A stretch of DNA of 35,744 bases from Tieghemiomyces parasiticus (lineage: Eukaryota > Kickxellomycota > Dimargaritomycetes > Dimargaritales > Dimargaritaceae). The position numbers and the translations under genes are program-made. Where the stretch lies: contig JANBPT010000442.1 of NCBI GenBank assembly GCA_027575765.1, positions 1 through 35,744 on the forward strand, in the 5' to 3' direction. Below the pieces are notes generated by a model. The model did no database searches and was not told where the DNA came from. It saw only the letters and a list, made by a program, of their open reading frames with translations. Positions 9,222 to 18,900 of this stretch are shown one piece after another; positions within the stretch are counted from its first letter, which is position 1; every line of letters starts with the position of its first letter.

Positions 9222-11314
9222 TTATAGCTCAACAACCACTGGCGCATACTCGCCCTCCTCGTCCTCGTTGGAATTATCACACTCCAATTCGATAGCGTTC
9301 GGGAGGAGTCCCTGGCCGAATCGATCCACACAAAACTCACTCAGGCGTTTAAGGCGAGCAACGAGCATATCCATCGGATGGTCCCGTTGTAAGTGTAGAA
9401 TGGTGCCGGCCAGGGTCTATCCAATAAAAAGGGGGGAGAAGGATTCCATAATGTAAAAAGGAAAGCGCCATGTAGCAGGATAGAGAGAGAGAGAGGGGGG
9501 AGGAAAGGCGGAGGTGGTGTTGGTTAGTATTGACTCGGTATAGTCATCGTCGCTCGACCAAAACCTCATGCTGGTGGGCTGTTGGTTCCTTCGAGAGTAA
9601 GGCAATCCTTACCTTGAGTAATTGAAAAACAAAATTGTCATTAAGAATGACATCCGTGAAAAAGTCTTCCGGGCAGGCAGCGAGTTGCTGCTGGAGGGTG
9701 TCTGATAGAAGGGATACAATGGTATGGTAACGTGGAATAGCATCGGTGCCATTGATGTCACAATTAGTACCGACTGGGGTATATCAAGTCGGTCCAGCTG
9801 ATCCAGATTGGGCATCTGGGTGCAGTCAGGAGCATTGCAACAGGTGGCGGACCTACCGATGAAGTTGGGATACAGGTCCGCGGAATAACCAGGTATAGCC
9901 TCCTCACTTTGACATAGCAGGTGAACGACAGATTTCCACTGCTCGAAGCCGGCGTACATCTGACCCATGAGTAGACAGATGAAGCCCAGCTGCATCTCAC
10001 CGAGGGGCTGTCGGTAGTCTGGTGAGCCTCGATGAAGTTGGGCATGTAAAAGGGAGGAAGCGAGACGTGAGCGAAGAAGAGGGGGCGGTTTGGTATCTGG
10101 TCAGCTACCCGTCAGACCCGTGCAATAGCCTACCTCCTTGCCTATGGTTTGTACGGAATACATTGTATAGGCCTAGCACGTCAAGAAGTACGACCTACCA
10201 TTACGCCAAACGGTCGCCATCAGATGCCGTAGCAGCCAGCTCTTGTCCTGACTATACCGTGTGCGCTGGGGGCCATGGGCGTCGGACGGGAAGGACCGCT
10301 TGAGGTCGATCCGAGTGAAGGGTACTCCTGTACCGTCCTGTACGGCCGCCTCGTCGTATGGTCCGCCATCAACACTCGATACCACCCGGCCGCCGGGAAG
10401 GATTCGGGCTAGCAAGTCAGTAGTCACGTAACCCGAAAGCTTGCGCCAAGTCTGGTAGGGAGCGGGCGTATCAAGCGGGTAGGCACCGAGCATCGGATCG
10501 AACTCACGAATGCCTAATGGGACACGGGAGGCCAGGTGCGGAGAGACCAAGGGCCGGGCCAAGGTTAACATGTTGGCTTATAACACGTACCGTCAAAGAC
10601 CTGGCGCTGATGAGTAAGCCAACGAGAAATGGCATAGCCATCGAGTAACTTACCCAGACGATACCGCTCTTGTTGCTCAGCATCGATATGGTCGGCCGGA
10701 TACAAATCCTCCTCCTCGGGGTTCCATTGTCTGATCATAACCTGTGAGAAGGGCGGACAGGTAATGGTAACCAAGGGGGGTAAATACGTATTCGGGTAAT
10801 ATAGAATGTCGCATAATCACATTGCATCGTTTACAATGTACTTCACCGTCAAAATATTTCCGTTGATGGGCCATTCGGTGTTAGGAATTACCTCTCCAGA
10901 TTTAAAATTGTGGAAAAACCCCAATCGGCCTTCGGACGCGTTAGGTTTACCGGAGCTGCACGGTGTACGCCGTAGGACAAGGATCGCATGTATTAGAGAA
11001 TTAAACTGCTATGTTCCTGGTGACAACAGCGGCCACCAGAGGCCCGGCTACTGCATAAATTAAACTAGTTCTCGTGCCGTCGGTAATCTTGCCTATGAAC
11101 ACCCTACCGCCACTACCTCCGCCGCCCAGGGTTCACCTCCGACTTACTTGTAGTATATAAAATGCACGCCCGGCGGAATAAGCTTGACGCCCTTGAACCG
11201 CGGCCCAGTCCGCCACATGGTCGTGTCTATGCCGAAATCCAGATCGGCTGGGGCGTCTAGGAACAGCAGAATGCCGCCCTTATCAAAGAGGTGGTTGGCA
11301 GCTTGTTGGTTCAT
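9222..11314 (-). CDS. AAR2: AAR2, U5 snRNP assembly factor, seven exons
   Basis: Aar2 binds Prp8 in the immature U5 snRNP and is exchanged for Brr2 when the particle matures. Exons on the minus strand: 11314-11148, 10955-10892, 10741-10591, 10513-10199, 10018-9857, 9773-9613 and 9416-9222. They give 405 codons (404 aa; human is 384). The N-terminal beta domain shows FLDAPADLDFGIDTTMW and GPRFKGVKLIPPGVHFIYY, then GRLGFFHNF and VMIRQWNPEEEDLYP. A GAYPLDTP...WRKLSGYVT segment follows. The helical C-terminal domain has LGEMQLGFICLLMGQMYAGF, EQWKSVVHLLC, CPEDFFTDVILNDNF and the terminal APVVVEL. Each junction keeps phase and has GT-AG ends (donors GTAAGT, GTAATT, GTACGT, GTAGGT, GTAGGT, GTAAGG). 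Introns are 192, 150, 77, 180, 83 and 196 bp. The start is the first Met before the conserved N-terminus; an upstream in-frame ATG (11464) is less likely. Exon 6 adds about 15 residues not in human. Confidence 0.93.
9482..9497. repeat. GA microsatellite in AAR2 intron 6
   Basis: A run of GA dinucleotides followed by G-run within the last intron of AAR2. On the coding strand it forms part of a pyrimidine-rich stretch (CTCTCTCTCT) upstream of the TAG acceptor at 9417, and may therefore assist 3' splice-site recognition. Confidence 0.7.
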
Positions 11315-11920
11315 GGTGGTGACGCGGTCTGAAGGAGGCCAGTTAGTCGGACGGATAGAACGTAGTTGGCGGATGCATGTCAAGGGCAGAATTGAGCTAA
11401 TGGGGCAGTCGGCCGGCCTACATAGAAGGCATGGATGCTGAGCCGGCCGCTTACCAAGGGGCATGGGGCAAGGTGGCTTGTCGACCGTGTACCGGACCCC
11501 TCAGCACTGCTGGGGCGAAAGCCAGCTTCTGGCCAAACAGTAGTGCCTCAAGGAGTCAAGGGCCATGTCAGAAATTACGTGCCAATCCCCGCCCGAGGCC
11601 CGTTGCTAGCACTTTTTCTACCCGACCGTCTCTAGTTTTTTCCCCGCCCGTTGCCTAGCCTGACTAATCCTCTTCGAGACTTTACTCGGTCAATACTTTT
11701 TTTTTATATTAGCCGCCCTCCAGCAGATCCCAGGCTTTGCCATAGTATACCAACGGCGAATTCTCCAGTCCGGGGTATTCTACACCGGTCACCCCTTCTA
11801 CGTTCCCCACTTCGACCACACATTGCACTCATCGATTCCCCCCCTCTCAACTACTTGCTCTTATCCACTGCGGAAGCCATATTATCTAGTGCCCCCAATT
11901 CCCAAGCCCACCCCAATACT
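11315..11920. promoter_or_regulatory. Divergent promoter region AAR2 / LSG1
   Basis: 606 bases separate the ATG of AAR2 (minus) from that of LSG1 (plus), so both promoters must lie here. The LSG1 frame is open for 90 codons upstream of its first ATG, but that part is proline- and serine-rich with no conserved start. Pyrimidine-rich tracts precede LSG1 (11690-11710, 11770-11850). No clear TATA box was recognised. Confidence 0.5.
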
Positions 11921-13942
11921 ATGCGCGCCAAGAGCAAGAGCACATTGGGCAAGGCGGTAATTCGCAGCCGGTTCAAGGATCGGCCCCGCCCTAACGAGAC
12001 GGGTCTCATTCGGCACACAACCGATATGGACGACGGGCCTAACTGGGTCAAACTTCAGTCGGTGACCCAGGAGGGTGATCTCGACGCCTTCCTGCGCACG
12101 GCCGAGCTCGCTGGTACCGAGTTCACGGCCGAGAAGCTCAACGTGGCCATTGTCAACACCGCCGTGCAGAACCCGTATCTCCTGGTCCCCGAGGAGGAGC
12201 GTGAACTGCTCAATCGCCACGAGGCCCACAAGGAGCGGCTGACGGTGCCCCGCCGTCCGGCGTGGGACCTCACCACGTCTCGCGACCAGTTGCATCTTGC
12301 GGAACAGGATTCGTTCCTGACCTGGCGGCGCGACCTGGCTCGTCTGGAGGAGACCGAGGGCCTGTTGCTTACCCCGTTCGAACGCAACTTGGAAGTATGG
12401 CGGCAGCTGTGGCGCGTTATCGAACGGTCGTCCCTCGTAGTTCAAATCGTGGACGCCCGTAACCCCCTCTTCTTCCGGTCGATTGATCTCGTCAAGTACG
12501 TGAAGGAAGTTGACCCCCGTAAGCAGAATTTACTCCTGGTCAACAAGGCCGATTTTCTAACCGACGACCAGCGCACTCAGTGGGCCGAGTACTTCCACCG
12601 TGAAGGGATCCAGTATCTGTTCTTCTCGGCCAAGAAGGCCGCCGAGGAAGCCGAGCTGGAGAATGACGTTGTGACGGCACCGGGAACAGAATCCACGGAT
12701 GAGGATGAAAGTGAGGATGAGACCAAAGCGCCCGTCATTGCCACAAAGACTGCTGCCGAACCGCCATCCGGTCCGGCTCCGACCCCCAGCCACGTCGCCC
12801 CTGCCACCGAGTCCCCGGAATCCTCCAACCTCGACATACACATCCTGTCCGCCGATGAACTCGTCACCGTGCTCAAGGACAAATGTCCCAAGATCAATAC
12901 GGCCCCCCTAGCCGACACTCACACCCCGGGCAATGCCGCTACCACTACTGCTACCACCACGACCGAGCCCCCGCGCCGGATCACCATCGGCCTGGTCGGG
13001 TACCCGAACGTTGGTAAGAGTTCCACCATTAACGCCCTGCTGGGCGCTAAGAAGGTGGCGGTGGGTTCGACGCCAGGCAAGACTAAGCACTTTCAAACCC
13101 TTCTTCTCGACGAGGAAACCGTCCTGTGCGATTGTCCCGGTTTGGTTTTCCCGTCGTTCGCTACGACGGCGGCGGACATGGTGTGCAACGGCGTGCTCCC
13201 CATTGACCAGCTCCGCGAATACGTAGGGCCCTCGGGTCTGGTGGCCCAGCGCATCCCCAAGTGGGTACTAGAGGCGATCTATGGTATGACTATCCGCGTG
13301 CGGGCGGAGGAGGAGGGTGGGACGGGGGTCCCCACGGCGTATGAGCTGTTGCAGGCCTTTGCCATCGCTCGCGGTCTTACCCGCGCCGGGCAAGGTAACC
13401 CCGACGAATCTCGGGCCGCTCGTCACCTCCTTAAGGACTACGTGAACGGTAAATTACTCTATAACACCCCACCGCCCGTCGACGCCGAGGGCAATCCCAT
13501 CTCGGGCCACGTGTTCAACGCCGAGCTGTACGACCCCCAGGCCATCGCCAGCCGATCCCACCACGTCGTGGTCAACGCCGACGGCGGATTCGAAGTGAAA
13601 GCACCCGCCAGCAACCGGCTCCGTAAGGACGCCGTAACCTCAACTAAGGTCCGGTCGATGGACGCCCGGTTCTTTGAGACTGGCGCCGCCGCCCCAGCCG
13701 CCAACACGCGCGGCAAGTATGCTAGTGCCGGGTTTAGCCGCGCCCAGCTGTACCCGCACCAGCGGATGGTCAACGAGCGTGGCGAGGCCGTCACGGATGA
13801 TACGATGAATCAGCGGATGGCGGCGATGGGGGTGGAGGTGGCCGGTGCCAAGGGCCTAGATCCCAGCGGCAAGAAGAGCCACAAGAAGGGCAAGAAGCAC
13901 ATCAAGAAGCGGAGTGGGCACGGCTGCGACGAAAACTACTGA
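11921..13942 (+). CDS. LSG1: Large-subunit GTPase Lsg1
   Basis: Cytoplasmic circularly permuted GTPase of the YlqF/YawG family. It acts late in 60S ribosome maturation, where it promotes release of the export adaptor Nmd3. The ATG at 11921 gives 673 aa (human 658, yeast 640), beginning MRAKSKSTLGKAVIRSRFKD as in the family. The permuted motif order is visible: G4 NKAD at 208-211, G1 GYPNVGKS at 360-367, and G3 DCPG at 404-407 followed by LVFPSF. A serine-, acid- and proline-rich insert (about 245-340) separates G4 from G1 and is the variable region in homologues. The tail is lysine-rich (KKSHKKGKKHIKKR). No intron is needed. It diverges from AAR2 across 606 bp. GC-rich codon use matches NBR1 and AKR1. 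Confidence 0.97.
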   Translation: MRAKSKSTLGKAVIRSRFKDRPRPNETGLIRHTTDMDDGPNWVKLQSVTQEGDLDAFLRTAELAGTEFTAEKLNVAIVNTAVQNPYLLVPEEERELLNRHEAHKERLTVPRRPAWDLTTSRDQLHLAEQDSFLTWRRDLARLEETEGLLLTPFERNLEVWRQLWRVIERSSLVVQIVDARNPLFFRSIDLVKYVKEVDPRKQNLLLVNKADFLTDDQRTQWAEYFHREGIQYLFFSAKKAAEEAELENDVVTAPGTESTDEDESEDETKAPVIATKTAAEPPSGPAPTPSHVAPATESPESSNLDIHILSADELVTVLKDKCPKINTAPLADTHTPGNAATTTATTTTEPPRRITIGLVGYPNVGKSSTINALLGAKKVAVGSTPGKTKHFQTLLLDEETVLCDCPGLVFPSFATTAADMVCNGVLPIDQLREYVGPSGLVAQRIPKWVLEAIYGMTIRVRAEEEGGTGVPTAYELLQAFAIARGLTRAGQGNPDESRAARHLLKDYVNGKLLYNTPPPVDAEGNPISGHVFNAELYDPQAIASRSHHVVVNADGGFEVKAPASNRLRKDAVTSTKVRSMDARFFETGAAAPAANTRGKYASAGFSRAQLYPHQRMVNERGEAVTDDTMNQRMAAMGVEVAGAKGLDPSGKKSHKKGKKHIKKRSGHGCDENY

Positions 13943-15923
13943 GAACCTGTGGTCTCTGAACCGTATAGCTAAACGGGGTACCGGGACCCGTACTTCCGCT
14001 GCATTGGTACCCATCATTCCTTCATTGACAGTATCGCCGACAACTCCTCATTGACATTCATACCTTGTACTATGCATATAAATCGAAGTCGTCGGCAAAC
14101 AACGTGGTGTCCGCCTGCTTACTTTATCCGATAGCGAGCATTTCCTAACTGTGGTCGGCCTTTGTGTCCATGCGACACCTGCTGGGAGGTTAGGGCGGGG
14201 GGAACGTACCCTGGCCAATACACCACTCTACGTTCGGAACCCACACCACACCATCGAGACCAATCGACAAAGCGCAACACTACCCTCGCCTGTAACGGAG
14301 CCGGTCTCGGCCATGGCCGAAGGGGTCTGTACTCTCCAAACTTTTCCTTCTGCTCACACGTACATCTATCCCGGTCACACTCATGGCCAGAGCTGCAGGC
14401 TATGCAGCCCTGTGCGTTGCCGCCAGCCAGGGGAAAACACGGGGTTTTTTTTGGGCCTGTCAGTGGTCTAGTCTGTACGCCACGGCGCCTACAATGTGGT
14501 CTTGGTAGGCAGAGCAGGATGGGTTTGGTATGTCGTGTGAAACGCCGTTGGGTTCGAGTAGGAAGGATTTGGATGATCGCCCTTATGTTGGTATCCAAGC
14601 GACCTCAGGGATCATAATCGAATTAGACCTGGCTTTGGAAAGCCGCACCCGATTAGTAAAGATGTTACTTCAACGACCGAAATATCGATTCTTACCTGGT
14701 GTGAAATCCGGCCACCCTTTTATTCTAATCGGCTGTACAAAGACCGGTGTGTACTTAGGCTGGTTGGGGACGAGGGACGATTGAGCGTGGGGTGGTCGCA
14801 CCGTGCCCAAGCGTCCATCAGGGAAGGCTGTGCCGTATGGACTGAGCTGGGGCCCCCAAACACGCTTCCGGGTGACCGGCCGCCACCCTCCCCTCTCGCT
14901 GACCAGGGGGTCACGCTGGCCTGCGTAGGTTGCAACCTTGCCCCATCTATACACGTGGCATTGGTAGGCAGAAGGCCACCAGTTGGCGGCCTCGGGAGTT
15001 AATGGTGGCGGAACTGGGACTTGGCTGCCGCGGAAGATGTGTAGTTGAGGGGGACAGTGGTTACTACAGTCGACAGCCAGATACAGTCGGAAGGTGAGGA
15101 TGACGCTTAGTGGACCGAGACCAACTCAGTTCGTTGGCGTCAGAGCAGTATGAGGACAGGTAGTGCCAGGTGGTAGGACACAGCATACTTGGTAGCCACA
15201 GCCCCTCCCCCACTCCAGTCTCGCCCCCCCCTCTCCACTGCGACCCAATCTAACAGAGGCTGGCACGCGTTACGCGAAGGACAGTGGGCCGTGTAACCAG
15301 TAGTGGAGCTGTCAGTTGGGTAGGACGTATTCTGACCGCTGGTGCCCACCTTTGCGACTCTGTTCTGCTTGGGTCGCAAGTAGAAAAACCGGCTACTGCC
15401 TCAGTACCTCTGACTCGGCTCGGTTTCCTTTCGTTGCAAATGCCCTTTCGCTCGTCTGCATTGATGTCTTGTCGCCATGTCTGGCCGCGAGCAATTTGCA
15501 CTCCGCCCTTCCACCGTCCTCGCCTAATCCACAGCTCGCCCGCCTCCCCAGCCACGCGTTACCAGGCCTAACCCGTGCCTGTATTCTTTCGCCGTTGCCT
15601 TTTTACCCTGCCGCCCCCCTCCTGGGAACGCCCGCATTTGCGCAGTCAGCCCATGCCAAGCTCCGCAACCTAATACCCTATCGCTACTACGACCTTCCCA
15701 ACCCAGTGGTGTCAAGACCCTCGGTCACACTGACCGCTCCTTGTCTCGAGCACCGTCCCGCCTACCACCAGCCTTCACAGTTTCCAACTCCACCCCCTCC
15801 TCTCCCGCACGCGCTAGACGTGGTGCGTCAGGCCACCGCCTCCCCCCACACTCATTCCCACTCACGACAATCGTACCTCCATCGCTTCCACCACAGTTGC
15901 CCGATGCCACGTAGCTGAGCGCC
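13943..15923. other. Long intergenic region between LSG1 and NBR1-like gene
   Basis: Nearly 2 kb. The left end should hold the LSG1 3' UTR. Around 14300-14440 the minus strand has an exon-like piece with closely spaced cysteines (GCIACSSGHECDRDRCTC), preceded by a pyrimidine-rich stretch and CAG. No partner exons were found. The last 600 bases are pyrimidine-rich and C-rich on the plus strand and probably form the promoter and 5' leader of the NBR1-like gene. Confidence 0.45.
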
Positions 15924-18900
15924 ATGGGTCTCCCCGTCACGATAAAGCTTCAGCTCAACAACCAGACGCGGCGCAAGACGTTCCCGAACATTCACAACAT
16001 CAATTTTTATGAGCTAGCCTACCTCATTCAGGACCTGTTTGGCATCACCGAACCGTTAACTTTATTATACCTGAACCGCAAGCTGCGGTTAAAAATCGTC
16101 GAGAACCAACATGACCTCGAACGGGCCCTACTGGACGCCGAGTATCAGGCGGTGAATGCCGAGCCTTCACAGTCCCGCGTCCGGATGAAACTGGCCGTCA
16201 TCATCGGGTCGCAGCTGCAGGATGGCCACGGTCGTCCCTCTTCGCCGGCAGGGTCCCGGCACAGCGGGGGTAGCGACGACACCGACGATCTACCACCTAC
16301 CTCGCGCCGGCCCGGTGACACCGATAGCCATCGAAAGTTCCACATCCTTAGTCCCACCGCCGAGGACCCTGCTGACGTGTCGTCCCGTCCAGTCCCAACG
16401 TCGGGGCCACCCGAGGGTAAGAACGCAGGCGCGACTGATACTCACCTCGTACCGCGCCGTATTCCCCCCGGAAGCCCGTCGCGGAGCCGGCTAGTGCGCA
16501 TCGTGGTCGACGAGAACGGTGACGAACAGCAGCTTGAACTCAGCCGATCCCGTGACGCGCTCCATCCGTCGCGGTGGTCCACAGACGGCCGTGCAGACGT
16601 CGTAGCCCAGGGCATGGTCCACCCGGCTACCCAGGAGGCGCTGGACACGCTACGGACCGAACTACAGGCCCTCAATCGCAGCGTCCACGACATTTCGGCC
16701 TTCGTTAGACTCTTCATGTACTCCCACGCCGACGCTGAATCGCGGTCGCAGTTCTGGTACGACGAGCCCAATGGGCTCCCACCCCGCGACCCGGAATCCC
16801 AGATCGTCCTCTGCCACAACTGTCGAGGGGTGATTCTGGGCAAGCAGTGGGCCTGCCACACCTGTTCAGATTTCAACTTGTGTACCCGGTGCTACCACGC
16901 CGACAAGCAGCACCCGCACGTCCTCCATCTTGCCCAGGGCACGTCAGTGGGCTCGGACTCGGATACGGGCCATGGCGGAGCTCCGGCTGTACCCCCACCG
17001 CCGCCCCTGGCCACTCCCCTCAAGAGCGCCATCAAGCCGACCGACCGTGAGCGCGACGACCGGCGGGTACGAGTCCAGTCTCCCACGCAGGGCGATTTCC
17101 ACGTCGTCAGCCGGCTAACTGATATCGCCGGATCCGCCAGCGATTCGGCTACCTCCCTGGTAGCCGCCGCCGATCCGGCCCCAGAAGCCTCCGTCGTTCA
17201 CCCGGACGTGTTCTGTGACCAATGCCACCGCGAAGTCCGCGGAATCCGGTACAAGTGCGCCAACTGCAGCGAGTACAACCTGTGCGATGCCTGTGAGAGC
17301 TACAACGTCCACGACCCCAACCACGTCTTCCTCAAGCTACGCCGGCCGATCGACCCGTTCGCGCACTCAGTCGATTCGTCCTTTTCGCAGCTCGCGATTG
17401 ACCCAAACGTCTCACGAATCCTGTCGCCACCGAAGGCCATGCCAGGAATTAGTACCTCCCTGCCGCCCTCCAGCCCCACCGTGGCTCCCTCGTTACCGTC
17501 GTCATCGTCGTCTATTACCCCCAGCGGAAGCGGTACAACAACCGCCACCGCCATCAAGACCCCTTCACCGTCCAAGGCACTTTCGTCACCGCAGTCTCCA
17601 CCGTCTGTTGGCACGGAAGCGCCGCCGCCCCTTCCACCTCCGCCACCAATGGTTGTCCGGCCGCCGCCGCCAGAGATTATCATTTCGCCGCCCACCCGGC
17701 CTACCACCGCCGGCACCAACTCTTCCGCGTCGTCCCTGGCCCCACCGCTCCCGCCCCCACCGGCCTTGACTTCCCCCCCTTCAGCGCCAGCGCGGCCCAG
17801 TCCGAGCCCGCTGACCGGCAGTGCCGCCGGGGTTAATGGCGCTAGCGACAACCGACCTCAAGCCCGCTGGCTGACTCGTTCCAGCGCCACCGACCATCAA
17901 CGGTTCGTCCCGGGCGCCCGGATCCCCAAGACCTGGCTGGTATGCAATGACGGCGATACATTCTGGCCCATCACTACCCGCCTGGTCTGCACGGGTGGTC
18001 ATCCGGCTGTCCGCAGCGAACGGGCCTTCTTTCCCGTGGGGTCGATTCGGCCGGGCCAAACCGCCTACGTCACGGCCGTTATGTACGCGCCCGACCGACC
18101 GGGTAACTACACCACCTACTGGCGGCTCACCCCAGCTGACGGCCCGGCATTCGGAGATACTCTCGCTGCGTACGTCCAGGTCGCGCCCCGTCAGCCTTAT
18201 GTACCTGACGTTTACACGGCCTCGGCCGAACCATTACTTATGGCTGGCCTTACCGGGACCACTACCCCGACACCACCACCAGGAGCGGCTATGCCACCAC
18301 CACCGTCGCTGGCCTTCTCGTTCGACCCAGCCACCGCCTACTCACTACCACCGGTCGATTCGGCCGGCTCTGTCGCAGGCCCGTTTCCCCCGCCGCCCTG
18401 GCTACAGCAGCCGCTACCACCGGCTATGTCCCTGTACGGCTCTTTGGCGGGCAATGCCTCAGCCCTGCCCTTGGGTCCCCCCATGTCCTACCCTCCCCGA
18501 ACCCGCCCCGGCCAGCCCTTTCGTGTACCTCCTCCGGGTCCTACCGGAGGTCCTCTTGATAGCAGTTTACTGGGACGACGACCCCACCGTTACTCTGTGC
18601 CTAATCTGAGCCGCCTGCCGCAGGTATCCCCACACCAGTCCCTCCTGGCCTCGGCCGTACCACTCGAACAGGCCAACCTGTCTCACCTGGTACCCGCAAC
18701 GCCGCCCTTACCCCCGCATTTGATGCAGGCGCCACTCCATCAGAGCCAGCCTTTGCTCCCACCATACCCGGTAGGACCACCCTCGGGCTCACACTTGGTG
18801 CCAGAGACGCCACCCCTGCCACCACACATTTCGCAGATCCAATTCCAGCCCACCTTACCTCCCTCACCGTCCATGATCCCTGGCGGCCACCTCGTGCCGG

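Noticed and set aside
9240..9390. Plus-strand frame ending ESLAESIHTKLTQAFKASNE and TAA
   Set aside because: It is the antisense of the last AAR2 exon, whose minus-strand reading (APVVVEL end, correct phase) is conserved.
11651..11920. 90-codon N-terminal extension of LSG1
   Set aside because: It has no ATG before 11921, is low-complexity, and the known family N-terminus begins at the ATG at 11921.
15316..15918. 200-codon plus-strand frame just before the NBR1-like gene
   Set aside because: Proline/serine/histidine-rich with no conserved feature, overlapping other frames in the probable 5' leader; likely a composition artefact.
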